This document shows, piece by piece, positions 1 through 7,186 of a stretch of 11,969 bases of DNA; position 1 is the stretch's first letter; every line of letters begins with the position of its first letter. Made by a program: the position numbers and the translations under genes. Below the pieces are notes generated by a model, which was not told the DNA's origin, ran no database searches, and saw nothing but the letters and a program-made list of their open reading frames with translations. The DNA comes from Crenothrix polyspora (GTDB lineage Bacteria; Pseudomonadota; Gammaproteobacteria; Methylococcales; Methylomonadaceae). The DNA lies in the NCBI GenBank assembly GCA_945903675.1, contig CAMDOP010000080.1:1-11969 (forward strand), read 5' to 3'.

Positions 1-441
1 GGTTTTTCTGGAGATCAAATATATTTTTATATTGGTCGTTTCAATAAAGGTCTTATTCAACGGAAGCTACATAAACAAAGACGTAAATTTGCGATTGCCC
101 ATCTTTTATTAAAAAAATACGGTTGGCCTATTATTTTTATGCAACGTTATATGTATGGTTTGCGTACGGTAATTCCAATGTCGATTGGTATTACAAAATA
201 TTCAGCAAAAAAGTTTGCTTTTATTAATCTGATTAGTGCGTGGACATGGGCAGCAATTACTGTGACCCCCGCTTATTATTTTGGCGCGGAAATACTAGTG
301 TTACTCGGTTTTGCCAAGGCACATTGGTATTTTGCATTGCCAATCGCCGGTGGATTTCTGTATGGCATTTATTTTTACTTTCATAAGTTAGAACAACATT
401 TCTTGCAAAAACGCAATGGTCGTTTTTTAGATTCAAAGTAG
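1..441 (+). CDS. DedA-family membrane protein, C-terminal part (5' end outside window)
   Basis: The frame is open from the first base and ends with TAG at 439-441, giving 146 residues of a C-terminal portion; the start is missing. Visible features are a GDQIYFYIGR segment near the beginning, like the glycine/aspartate motif of DedA (SNARE-associated/VTT) proteins, and then FMQRYMYGLRTVIPMSIGIT. The latter matches the family pattern of an aromatic, an arginine, then R-T-x-x-P and a small-residue helix. Two hydrophobic segments follow (about FINLISAWTWAAITVTPAYYFG and WYFALPIAGGFLYGIYFYF), ending in a short basic tail. DedA proteins are inner-membrane proteins linked to membrane homeostasis and lipid carrier flipping (family knowledge); the substrate cannot be told here. 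A 959-base gap separates it from gspC, so it is probably not part of the secretion operon. An in-frame ATG at 139 is internal to the conserved domain and is not the real start. Confidence 0.85.
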   Translation, partial: GFSGDQIYFYIGRFNKGLIQRKLHKQRRKFAIAHLLLKKYGWPIIFMQRYMYGLRTVIPMSIGITKYSAKKFAFINLISAWTWAAITVTPAYYFGAEILVLLGFAKAHWYFALPIAGGFLYGIYFYFHKLEQHFLQKRNGRFLDSK

Positions 442-510
442 AGATGGTAAGAGTTTTCATTAAATAAGGATAAATCTTTTGCTTTGATTGGTTCTTGTTA
501 TTACTGGGCA

Positions 511-698
511 TTATTGATATTGATCATTCATTAATATACTGACCTGTTTTCGACCAATGTTGATACTTTGTCCATTACACTGAACCCCCCACATACGAGC
601 CCCAATATATAGCCGCTTATATGTACTTTATCAAGAAAATTCATGACAGCTAAATCATCTTTTGACAGATCACGATAAGTACTATAACCAATCTTCAT
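511..698 (-). pseudogene. Small reverse-strand ORF, probably frameshifted, function unknown
   Basis: Reading the minus strand from an ATG at 698, the frame gives a protein beginning MKIGYSTYRDLSKDDL and running to a TAA at 531-533 (55 codons before the stop). From the G run at 600-603 the neighbouring frame reads more like natural protein: GARMWGVQCNGQSINIGRK, ending at a TAA at 511-513. Adding one G to that four-G run would join the two parts into a single 62-residue protein. This suggests a one-base deletion, or a homopolymer sequencing error. No good ribosome binding site sits at the usual distance; an AGGA lies about 20 bases upstream of the ATG. I do not recognise the family, and it is short enough to be chance. 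Confidence 0.3.
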
Positions 699-752
699 CT
701 GATGCCCATAATTGCTGTCCTATAGGATAAAGGGGGCGCTATATTTTTGAAA

Positions 753-781
753 GATTTTTTCGGGCTCCTACTCGAAAAATC
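753..781. repeat. Inverted repeat / hairpin with A/T-rich stem
   Basis: GATTTTTTCG at 753-762 faces CGAAAAATC at 773-781, which can form a stem of about nine base pairs around a ten-base loop. It lies more than 300 bases from the end of the dedA-like gene, so it is not an obvious terminator for it. It could be part of a dispersed repeat together with the GC-richer patch that follows. Confidence 0.4.
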
Positions 782-908
782 AGCAAAACTAACGTGAACC
801 ATTTTAATGCCTCCTGCTTCGCTCGCTGCACGCCCAACAAGGCTTGTTTCGCATACCTTCGCAATGATTTGACGCCGTTTCGTAAGCCTGCATTTTCACC
901 GTATTACA

Positions 909-992
909 TATCCTGAAAACACATGCCCTGCGGCTATTTTGGACTATAAGTATTCACTTCGCTATCGCTCCGTTTCCAGGATTTTCAGGGTA
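909..992. repeat. Imperfect inverted repeat spanning 84 bases
   Basis: TATCCTGAAAA at 909-919 is matched on the opposite strand by TTTTCAGGGTA at 982-992; ten of eleven positions are complementary and the remaining one is a G-T wobble in RNA. The 62 bases between are GC-richer than the surroundings. A CTTCGCT...CGCT motif within them (about 957-970) echoes a similar string at about 818-828. The shape would suit a small non-coding mobile remnant or repetitive extragenic element, but one copy in one window cannot establish that. Confidence 0.35.
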
Positions 993-1357
993 GGAAGCTT
1001 GGCTTATCATTTTTCTACTAAGCATTACGGGCTTGATGAGGCTCGCCTCCAAAAATGGTTTGCTGAGGCTAATTAACCAACTTTTGCATCGAGGATTTTA
1101 ATATTAGATTAGATGCTGTTGTTTATTCATTTTGTTCGGTAGAACGATTCTCTGGTAGGTTGATTCCAATCTCTAACTTGAATAGAGTGAAGATCAAATT
1201 TTATTGCTAACTTCAAAAGTTTATTGGCGCTAGCTAAGTAAAGTAGCTATCTAATTAGTGATTAAATATTTTTTCTTGTGCTTATTAACTTCTTAAGCTG
1301 CATTGAACGATAAAAAGTAACAAATTTGCACTTATAGAATAGTTCTAATATTTGATG

Positions 1358-1392
1358 CTGCTTTCTGATTAAAGGTCTACGTCATAAAGCAG
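1358..1392. promoter_or_regulatory. Small inverted repeat just upstream of gspC (possible operator)
   Basis: CTGCTTT at 1358-1364 and AAAGCAG at 1386-1392 are exact inverted copies, 21 bases apart, ending eight bases before the GTG start of gspC. The position suits a regulator site or a 5' mRNA hairpin, but a seven-base match in AT-rich DNA could be chance. Confidence 0.2.
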
Positions 1393-1400
1393 TCATAATT

Positions 1401-1967
1401 GTGTCATATAATAAAAATATGAAAGAAATGACATTCTTGAAAGTTAACTTTAGCCGAATTAAATTTTATCTGAGTGAATATAGGTTTTTACCTTATTTTG
1501 TATTGATTCTGGCTTCAATTTATCTGATATGTGTATTATTTACATTTAGTTATGATGCAAAGAGCACGTCACAATTTCAAAGTTCAATACTAGAATCAGA
1601 ACAAATAACTCAAGAATATACTCCAATCAAGCAAATAGATTTTCTACTCATTAAAGACTGGCATATGTTTGGTCATCCTAGCGCGACTATGGAGCAAAAC
1701 AATCAATTGAATGCTAAGCCTCAAGAAACAGAGTTACAAATCAAATTGTTGGGTGTTTTTTTTCTACCTAATCAAAAAAAGTCCAGTTTTGCCATCATTG
1801 AGGGAGATGATAAGTTACAAAAGAAATATCGATTAGGTGAGGAATTGCCGGGAGGCGTTACTTTACAGTCGATAGAGAAAGAACAGGTCATATTGCTGCG
1901 GAATCAACAACCCGAATACCTTTCGATGGATAAGACTAAAACAGGCTTACTGTTTATAACTAAATAA
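1401..1967 (+). CDS. gspC: Type II secretion protein GspC (short form, no PDZ)
   Basis: This is the inner-membrane protein that couples the assembly platform to the secretin. The protein has a cytoplasmic N-terminus, one transmembrane helix at about residues 30-50 (FLPYFVLILASIYLICVLF), a linker of about 30 residues, and a periplasmic homology region at about 80-175. That region contains DWHMFG (86-91), the LLGVF strand (116-120), and YRLGEELPGGVTLQSI (143-158), all typical of GspC. At 188 residues it ends soon after this region, so the C-terminal PDZ or coiled-coil domain of many GspC proteins is absent, as in other short forms. The start is uncertain: GTG 1401 has no ribosome binding site, and ATG 1419 (residue 7) and ATG 1428 (residue 10) are equally possible without affecting any domain. 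It is the first gene of the operon, 11 bases before gspD. Confidence 0.85.
   Translation: MSYNKNMKEMTFLKVNFSRIKFYLSEYRFLPYFVLILASIYLICVLFTFSYDAKSTSQFQSSILESEQITQEYTPIKQIDFLLIKDWHMFGHPSATMEQNNQLNAKPQETELQIKLLGVFFLPNQKKSSFAIIEGDDKLQKKYRLGEELPGGVTLQSIEKEQVILLRNQQPEYLSMDKTKTGLLFITK
1407..1412 (+). promoter_or_regulatory. Consensus -10-like TATAAT at the gspC start
   Basis: A perfect TATAAT lies inside the first codons of the GTG-started reading frame, seven bases before the in-frame ATG at 1419. No recognisable -35 box is found 16-18 bases upstream. If it is a real -10 element, transcription would begin at about 1418-1420. The gspC message would then be leaderless or start at a later ATG (1419 or 1428). 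In such AT-rich DNA, chance is a strong alternative. Confidence 0.2.
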
Positions 1968-1978
1968 CTACTAATTTT

Positions 1979-3871
1979 ATGTACTTTCGTTTGTTAATCA
2001 GCCTGTTACTGGCTACTTTTTGTATGGTCTCTGTGGCACAAAATGATGAGTTTTCACTTAATTTTAAAGATGTAGATATTCATACTCTGATTGAAACTGT
2101 TGCTGATGCCACAGGTAAAAATTTTATTGTTGATCCTCGTATAACAGGAAATATATCAGTGATTACATCGACGCCTATGAAAGCGGCGCAGGTTTATGAC
2201 GTATTTTTATCAATACTTAAAGTTCACGGCTATTCAGCAGTGCCGAACGGTAATATCGTAAAAATTATCCCTAATCTCACTGCCAAGCAAGATGGCGATG
2301 AAAATGAATTACGTGCAAAATCATTAAACGGTGATGAACAACTGACTCGAATTGTCCAGGTCAGTCATGTTGATGCTACCTTGGTTGTTCAAACTTTAAT
2401 GCCGCTGATGCCTCAATATGCTTTTATGGCATCGGTACCGGAAAGCAACACCATTATTCTTTCTGACACAGCGGCTAACGTAAATCGCTTGGCATTAATG
2501 ATTAAACAAATCGACAGAAGTGATGCTCAAAAAATTGAAATAATCAGTTTGAGAAATGCTATTGCTACAGATTTAATCCAACCACTTAATACCTTGATTG
2601 CCAGTACTAATGCTGGAAAACTCAATGCAGGTGGTGCTCCCTTAGTGGCTGATAGTCGTTCTAACTCAATTATCATTGGTGGTGATACGGATATGCGTAT
2701 GCAACTAAGAGCTTTAATAGCCAACCTCGATTCGCCGATGGAAACAGATGGTGACACCGAAGTTATTTATTTGCATTATGCGGTCGCTAAAGAGTTGGTA
2801 GAAACTTTAACAGGGATCAGTGAAAATAAAACCGGCGGTACAAATCAACCCGTGACTCAATCCTCGACAGAAAAAGATTTCGAAATTCGTGCTAACGATG
2901 CAACCAATTCGTTGATTATCACTGCGCCTGCTGAGCAAATGCGTTCACTTAAGTCGGTTATTAGACAATTGGATATTCGACGTGCCCAAGTACATATTGA
3001 GGCGATTATAGCCGAAGTTAATTATGACAAAAGTCAGGATATTGGTGTTGAGTGGCATACCAAGTTGGTAAAAGACGGCGTTGCTGTCGCCTCAACACCT
3101 TTAAATCTGATTGATACGATTAAAACGGCAGGAAAAGGGATGAGTGTGGGTTATCTTGTCGGGGGTGAATTACGTGCTTTACTGACAGCGTTTGCAGAAG
3201 ATGTAAATGTGAATGTGCTTTCGACGCCTTCCATTGTTACGATGGACAATGAAGAAGCCAATATGATTGTGGGGCAAAATGTACCTATATTAAGTGGTAG
3301 TTTTTCAACGGGTGCCGGGCAACCTGGGAATGCCATTACTACTTATGTAAGACAAGACGTAGGTGTTATGTTAAAGGTAAGGCCTCAAATCAATGAGGGT
3401 AATACCATCAAACTCAAGGTTAGACAAGAAGTATCCAGTGTAGTTGAAGCAGCGAAAGATAATGTGCAAAGTGGTGGCGTAACCTTAAATAAAAGGGAAA
3501 TTGAAACTTCCATTTTAGTTGATGATGGCAAGATTTTGGTTTTAGGTGGTTTAATACAGGATGACGTTCAGGTAACAGTCGATAAAGTACCTTTCTTGGG
3601 TGACTTGCCTTTATTGGGTTTTTTGTTTCAAAACAATCATACAAAAATTGTAAAAAAGAATTTAATGGTTTTTTTGCGTCCTGTGATTATGCGTGATCCG
3701 GAAAAAGCCTCTTTATTTACTAACGACAGATATAACGACTTACGAAATAACCAAGAACAGTCTGGAAAAAAAGGTATCTTTTTGATGCCCAACGAGCATG
3801 CGCCAATTCTGCCAGAATTAAAGCCGGATGCACCAGTTAATGGATATTCAATGCCATCTGTCAGACAATGA
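1979..3871 (+). CDS. gspD: Type II secretion system secretin GspD
   Basis: GspD forms the multimeric outer-membrane channel through which folded proteins leave the periplasm. The 630 residues begin with a signal peptide (about 1-20, cleavage likely after SVA) and no lipobox cysteine. Next come N0 (about 24-97, with FKDVDIHTLIETVADATGKN), three ring domains N1-N3 (about 122-182, 185-252 and 260-332) and the secretin domain (about 335-570). That domain carries GQNVPILSGSF (432-442, gate region), the strand VLGGLIQDD (521-529) and the signature VPFLGDLPLLGFLFQ (537-551), followed by NLMVFLRPVIMRD (561-573). A tail of about 57 residues follows, polar at first and proline-containing later, the usual place for a pilotin-binding S domain, though I cannot show one. 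ATG 1979 has only a poor ribosome binding site, but it directly precedes the signal peptide. The stop overlaps the gspE start by four bases (ATGA). Confidence 0.97.
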   Translation: MYFRLLISLLLATFCMVSVAQNDEFSLNFKDVDIHTLIETVADATGKNFIVDPRITGNISVITSTPMKAAQVYDVFLSILKVHGYSAVPNGNIVKIIPNLTAKQDGDENELRAKSLNGDEQLTRIVQVSHVDATLVVQTLMPLMPQYAFMASVPESNTIILSDTAANVNRLALMIKQIDRSDAQKIEIISLRNAIATDLIQPLNTLIASTNAGKLNAGGAPLVADSRSNSIIIGGDTDMRMQLRALIANLDSPMETDGDTEVIYLHYAVAKELVETLTGISENKTGGTNQPVTQSSTEKDFEIRANDATNSLIITAPAEQMRSLKSVIRQLDIRRAQVHIEAIIAEVNYDKSQDIGVEWHTKLVKDGVAVASTPLNLIDTIKTAGKGMSVGYLVGGELRALLTAFAEDVNVNVLSTPSIVTMDNEEANMIVGQNVPILSGSFSTGAGQPGNAITTYVRQDVGVMLKVRPQINEGNTIKLKVRQEVSSVVEAAKDNVQSGGVTLNKREIETSILVDDGKILVLGGLIQDDVQVTVDKVPFLGDLPLLGFLFQNNHTKIVKKNLMVFLRPVIMRDPEKASLFTNDRYNDLRNNQEQSGKKGIFLMPNEHAPILPELKPDAPVNGYSMPSVRQ

Positions 3872-5385
3872 TCAATGATGCATTATTAGTTCCAGAAGCG
3901 TTAGAATCAGGTATTAAGATGCCTTCTTATAGCTTTGCCAAAAGACACGGTATTTTAGTTAAACAAAGTTCGGAAAATAAAGTAGAAATATTGTTTCTGC
4001 AAAAAACTCCGATTCAGGCATTATTTGAAATGCGCAGGCTGGTTGATCAATCGGTTACATTTGAACAAATTAGCGAAGCAAGTTTCGATCCTTTGTTACA
4101 AGAGGTTTATGAGCAAAAATCAGGGCATGCTCAGCAAATGGTTGATGATATGCAGGATAATATTGATTTGTCTTACATGGCGCAGCATTTACCCAAGCCG
4201 GAAGACCTGCTCGAGAGCGCTGACGAAGCGCCGATTATTCGTTTGATTAATGCACTACTCACTGAGGCAATAAAAGAGAACGCATCAGATATACATATTG
4301 AATCTTACGAAAAACGCATGGTCGTTCGTTTTCGTGTTGATGGTACGTTACGCGAGATACTAGAGCCTCAGCGTGAATTTGCCCCGATGGTGATATCAAG
4401 GCTTAAAGTGATGGCCAAGCTCGATATTGCCGAAAAAAGACTCCCTCAGGATGGTCGTATATCACTTAATATTGGTGGACGAACGGTAGATGTCCGGGTG
4501 TCTACCTTACCTTCTGGTCATGGTGAGCGCGTAGTATTAAGGTTGCTAGATAAACAGGCAAATCAACTGAGTCTTAGACAAATAGGCATGGTCGATCAGG
4601 AGTTGGAAAGTATTCAGGAAATGATTGTCAGGCCACATGGCATTATTCTGGTTACCGGGCCTACCGGTTCCGGTAAAACGACCAGCTTATATGCGATTGT
4701 TAATCAGCTTAACGAACGTACACGCAATATCCTTACCGTAGAAGATCCTATTGAGTTTTATCTGGATGGCATTGGTCAAACTCAAGTCAACAATAAAGTA
4801 GAAATGACGTTTGCAAAAGGACTACGTGCTATTTTGAGACAAGATCCGGATATTGTCATGGTCGGTGAAATACGTGATAAAGAAACCGCAGAAATTGCCG
4901 TGCAAGCCAGCTTAACAGGTCATTTGGTACTGTCAACTTTGCATACTAATTCAGCAGTAGGCGCTATTACCCGGTTACGCGATATGGGCGTAGAGCCCTT
5001 TTTGCTCGCTTCCAGTTTGGTTGGCGTGATAGCCCAACGACTCGTGCGAAAATTGTGCCCGTTGTGTAAGCAGGCCGTTACCGTGCCGGTTCATGATTTG
5101 GAAAAGCTGGGTTATAGTGGCAACGGTCAAGATACCGTGACTATTTATAATGCACAAGGTTGTGTGCATTGTGGACAAAGAGGCTACAAAGGCCGTGCAG
5201 GTATATTCGAAATCATACCGATCAATTCTGCAATGCGGAGTTTGATTCATGATTGTGCCGGCGATCAGGTACTGGAAGAACATGCCAGAGTGTTTTCCCG
5301 CAGCATTCAGCAGAGCGCGTTAGAAAAAGTGCTTAAGGGCGATACCAGTCTCGACGAAGCCATTCGTATTACCCAAAAGGATTAG
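3868..5385 (+). CDS. gspE: Type II secretion ATPase GspE
   Basis: GspE is the cytoplasmic hexameric ATPase that powers pseudopilus assembly, docking on GspL. In 505 residues it shows an N-terminal GspL-binding region (about 1-100) and a domain with DIHIE (141-145) and the conserved basic stretch RLPQDGRI (191-198). The motor domain has Walker A GPTGSGKT (264-271), an Asp box VEDPIE (291-296), Walker B IVMVGEIRD (329-337) and a His box TGHLVLSTLHTN (350-361). A four-cysteine zinc site (C397, C400, C432, C435) is present, as expected of GspE rather than a twitching ATPase. ATG 3868 overlaps the gspD stop (ATGA). ATG 3919 (residue 18) is a real alternative: it has an AGG upstream and would begin MPSYSFAKRHGIL, closer to where family members usually start. 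All catalytic residues appear intact. Confidence 0.97.
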   Translation: MINDALLVPEALESGIKMPSYSFAKRHGILVKQSSENKVEILFLQKTPIQALFEMRRLVDQSVTFEQISEASFDPLLQEVYEQKSGHAQQMVDDMQDNIDLSYMAQHLPKPEDLLESADEAPIIRLINALLTEAIKENASDIHIESYEKRMVVRFRVDGTLREILEPQREFAPMVISRLKVMAKLDIAEKRLPQDGRISLNIGGRTVDVRVSTLPSGHGERVVLRLLDKQANQLSLRQIGMVDQELESIQEMIVRPHGIILVTGPTGSGKTTSLYAIVNQLNERTRNILTVEDPIEFYLDGIGQTQVNNKVEMTFAKGLRAILRQDPDIVMVGEIRDKETAEIAVQASLTGHLVLSTLHTNSAVGAITRLRDMGVEPFLLASSLVGVIAQRLVRKLCPLCKQAVTVPVHDLEKLGYSGNGQDTVTIYNAQGCVHCGQRGYKGRAGIFEIIPINSAMRSLIHDCAGDQVLEEHARVFSRSIQQSALEKVLKGDTSLDEAIRITQKD

Positions 5386-5389
5386 TGAT

Positions 5390-6601
5390 ATGGCAGCCTT
5401 TGAATATCAAGCAATCAACGCCAAAGGCCAGACGGTTAAAGGTACGATTGAAAGCGATACGCTAAAGCTGGCAAGACAGCAATTAAAAAGCAACGAACTG
5501 ACCTTGTTGGAAATAGAAGAAGTTCATAAAATAGAAAGCAGTAGAAAAGGTCCTATGTTTTCCCAGCGCATTAACATGCGTCAATTAGCGCATATTACTC
5601 GTCAGTTAGCGGCGTTACTGGGTTCCGGTTTATCTATTGATGAAGCGTTGGGAATCACGGCCAAACAGCTTGATTCAGCTAAAGCCAAACGAATATTGCT
5701 GGGTGTTAGAAGCCGGATTATGGAAGGGCAAAGTTTGGCACAAGCCTGTAGTGCGTTTCCAAGTACATTTCCGCCACTGTATCGGGCAACAGTTGAGGCC
5801 GGGGAATCTTCTGGAAAACTTGACCAAGTGTTGCAAAGATTAGCCGACTATATCGGTGATAAAGGCCAATTGCACAGTAAATTACAAATGGCAATGATAT
5901 ACCCCGTCATGCTGACCTCGGTTTCCTTATTGGTGGTGATTGGTTTATTGGCTTATGTTGTACCAGAAATAACCAGTGTGTTTGATAAAATGGGTGGAGA
6001 ATTACCCACAATAACTAAAGTACTTATTGCCTGTAGTGATTTTTTTAAACACTATGGCTTGGTATTGTTGTTGCTTGTAATTGGCATGAGCATGGGTAGC
6101 AATGCAATTTTACGCTTGCCTGAACCACGCATGCGCTTTCATCTTTTGTTACTCAATATGCCTTTTGTCGCACGATTTTCCAAAGGCATGAATACAGCCA
6201 GATTTACCCGAACCTTAGCGATACTTACCAACAGCGGTGTCGAATTATTACAGGCTTTAAAAATATCCAGTCAGGTATTGACCAACAATGCTATGCAAAA
6301 AGCCGTAGAAACAGCCTCTCTTAAAGTGAGAGAAGGGCAGAGTTTAAACAAGGCAATGGAAGCCAGTGGTTTATTTCCTCCTGTGACTATCCATTTGGTC
6401 GCCAGCGGCGAGGCGAGTGGACAGTTACCAAAAATGTTGGCCAGCGCCGCTGATGATCAAGAACGGGATATACAAGCGCTAACAGAAATGACTTTGGGCT
6501 TGTTCGAACCCATCTTGATTCTGGTGATGGGTTTGGTAGTGCTGGCTATCGTTTTGGCGATACTATTACCTATTTTTGAAATGAATCAGTTGGTTAAATA
6601 G
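5390..6601 (+). CDS. gspF: Type II secretion inner-membrane platform protein GspF
   Basis: GspF is the polytopic inner-membrane core of the secretion platform, thought to pass ATPase motion to the pseudopilus. The 403 residues match the family length. After a short N-terminal domain (MAAFEYQAINAKGQ), two repeated T2SSF domains occur at about 67-190 and 270-392. Their mirrored motifs include LAALLGSGLSIDEAL (73-87) against LAILTNSGVELLQAL (276-290), and VEAGESSGKL (135-144) against VASGEASGQL (337-346). Predicted membrane helices are at about 171-191, 221-236 and 371-394. The start is supported by AAAAGGA eight bases before ATG 5390, one of the better ribosome binding sites in the operon, four bases after the gspE stop. 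A 102-117 base spacer then separates it from gspG. Confidence 0.97.
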   Translation: MAAFEYQAINAKGQTVKGTIESDTLKLARQQLKSNELTLLEIEEVHKIESSRKGPMFSQRINMRQLAHITRQLAALLGSGLSIDEALGITAKQLDSAKAKRILLGVRSRIMEGQSLAQACSAFPSTFPPLYRATVEAGESSGKLDQVLQRLADYIGDKGQLHSKLQMAMIYPVMLTSVSLLVVIGLLAYVVPEITSVFDKMGGELPTITKVLIACSDFFKHYGLVLLLLVIGMSMGSNAILRLPEPRMRFHLLLLNMPFVARFSKGMNTARFTRTLAILTNSGVELLQALKISSQVLTNNAMQKAVETASLKVREGQSLNKAMEASGLFPPVTIHLVASGEASGQLPKMLASAADDQERDIQALTEMTLGLFEPILILVMGLVVLAIVLAILLPIFEMNQLVK

Positions 6602-6671
6602 CGTCTATTACCAATAAACACACTACTGTAATAATAATGTCATTTTTGTTTTTTACTCTTATCTATTTACG

Positions 6672-6687
6672 CTCGGCAACGACCGAG
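6672..6687 (+). promoter_or_regulatory. Small hairpin in the gspF-gspG spacer
   Basis: CTCGG (6672-6676) and CCGAG (6683-6687) form a five-pair GC-rich stem around the six-base loop CAACGA, in an otherwise very AT-rich spacer ahead of the major pseudopilin gene. No uninterrupted T run follows directly (ACTTACTTTTAATTT comes next), so a strong intrinsic terminator is unlikely. It could be an mRNA processing or stability element at the 5' side of gspG; this is inference. Confidence 0.3.
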
Positions 6688-6718
6688 ACTTACTTTTAAT
6701 TTAATGGTTTATTTAACT

Positions 6719-7150
6719 ATGTCTAATAAAAAACAACAAGGTTTTACCCTGATAGAAGTCATGATTGTCGTGGTTATTCTGGGGATTTTGGCTTCTATCA
6801 TCGTGCCAAAAATCATGGGTAGACCTGATGAAGCCAGAGCAACCCGAACGCTACAAGATATAAGAGCTATTACAGCAGCACTGGACTTATATCGCTTAGA
6901 TAATTACAGCTATCCAACAACCGAGCAAGGACTGGAAGCCTTGGTGACCAAACCGGCAAACTTGCCTCAAGGAACGCATTGGAAGCAGGGCGGTTACCTT
7001 GATCAAATGCCACAAGATGCTTGGGGTAAACCTTATTTTTATCTTAAGCCCGGCACACACGGCGAGTTTGATCTTTATTCATACGGTGCTGATGGTATTG
7101 AAGGTGGAACCGAAGCCGGTGCAGACATTACTAACTGGGCCAAAAAGTAG
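6719..7150 (+). CDS. gspG: Major pseudopilin GspG
   Basis: GspG is the main subunit of the periplasmic pseudopilus. From ATG 6719 the protein is 143 residues, with a short basic leader MSNKKQQG and then FTLIEVMIVVVILGILASI. The cleavage and N-methylation site is G-F, with the conserved glutamate at mature position 5. The globular part has the GspG hallmarks: LDLYRLDNYSYPTTEQGLEAL, DAWGKPYFYLKPG, and a calcium-loop-like SYGADGIEGGTEAGADI before the terminal NWAKK. ATG 6704 in the same frame would add MVYLT; I prefer 6719 because it gives the usual leader length, though neither start has a clear ribosome binding site. The gene is isolated by non-coding spacers on both sides, unlike all other genes here, which fits a subunit needed in excess. 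A prepilin peptidase is required but not encoded in the window. Confidence 0.96.
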   Translation: MSNKKQQGFTLIEVMIVVVILGILASIIVPKIMGRPDEARATRTLQDIRAITAALDLYRLDNYSYPTTEQGLEALVTKPANLPQGTHWKQGGYLDQMPQDAWGKPYFYLKPGTHGEFDLYSYGADGIEGGTEAGADITNWAKK

Positions 7151-7153
7151 GCG

Positions 7154-7186
7154 TGGCTTTAGCCACGAACTTAGTGGCTAAAGCCA
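7154..7186 (+). terminator. Strong hairpin immediately after gspG (attenuator or 3' stabiliser)
   Basis: TGGCTTTAGCCAC (7154-7166) and GTGGCTAAAGCCA (7174-7186) pair perfectly over 13 bases around the loop GAACTTA, starting four bases after the gspG stop. Only three Ts follow, so complete intrinsic termination is doubtful; partial termination or protection of the upstream gspG message from 3' exonucleases fits better. Each arm is itself nearly palindromic (GTGGCT-TT-AGCCAC and TGGCT-AA-AGCCA), so the site may also be a copy of a repeated palindromic element. Confidence 0.6.

Larger units (their letters stand above)
442..1400. other. Long intergenic stretch between dedA-like gene and gspC
   Basis: This 959-base stretch holds no intact gene I can support. 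It contains a small, apparently frameshifted reverse ORF (511-698), a hairpin-forming repeat (753-781), a GC-richer patch at about 800-1000 with a long imperfect inverted repeat (909-992), and an open plus-strand frame running from after a TGA near 870 to a TAA at 1074-1076. Its last 26 codons (996-1073) read like a genuine protein end, with residues such as HYGLDEARLQKWFAEAN; I cannot name the family. From 1077 to 1400 the DNA is strongly AT-rich and non-coding and is the likely control region for gspC. The mixture looks like the residue of old insertions or decayed genes, which is an inference. Confidence 0.5.

Noticed and set aside
257..511. 84-codon reverse-strand open frame across the dedA-like gene's 3' end
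   Set aside because: It is antisense to a well-supported DedA-family coding region and its translation has no domain-like pattern.
800..900. Short frames on both strands in the GC-richer patch, such as one starting MPPASLAARPTR
   Set aside because: They are interrupted by stops and have low-complexity arginine/serine-rich translations typical of repeat DNA rather than a gene.
1326..1351. TTGCAC and TAATAT as a sigma-70 promoter for gspC
   Set aside because: The spacer is only 14 bases, too short for a standard promoter.
442..1400. CRISPR array, tRNA or complete insertion sequence in the long gap
   Set aside because: No regularly spaced direct repeats, no cloverleaf-like tRNA pattern and no intact transposase frame were seen.
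3420..3644. Reverse-strand open frame inside gspD
   Set aside because: It lies opposite the conserved secretin domain and is a shadow of that coding sequence.
4975..5283. 102-codon reverse-strand open frame inside gspE
   Set aside because: It overlaps the conserved C-terminal ATPase and zinc region; no sign of independent coding.
6999..7181. 60-codon plus-strand frame over the end of gspG and its hairpin
   Set aside because: It is an out-of-frame reading of gspG that runs into the palindrome, with no ribosome binding site.
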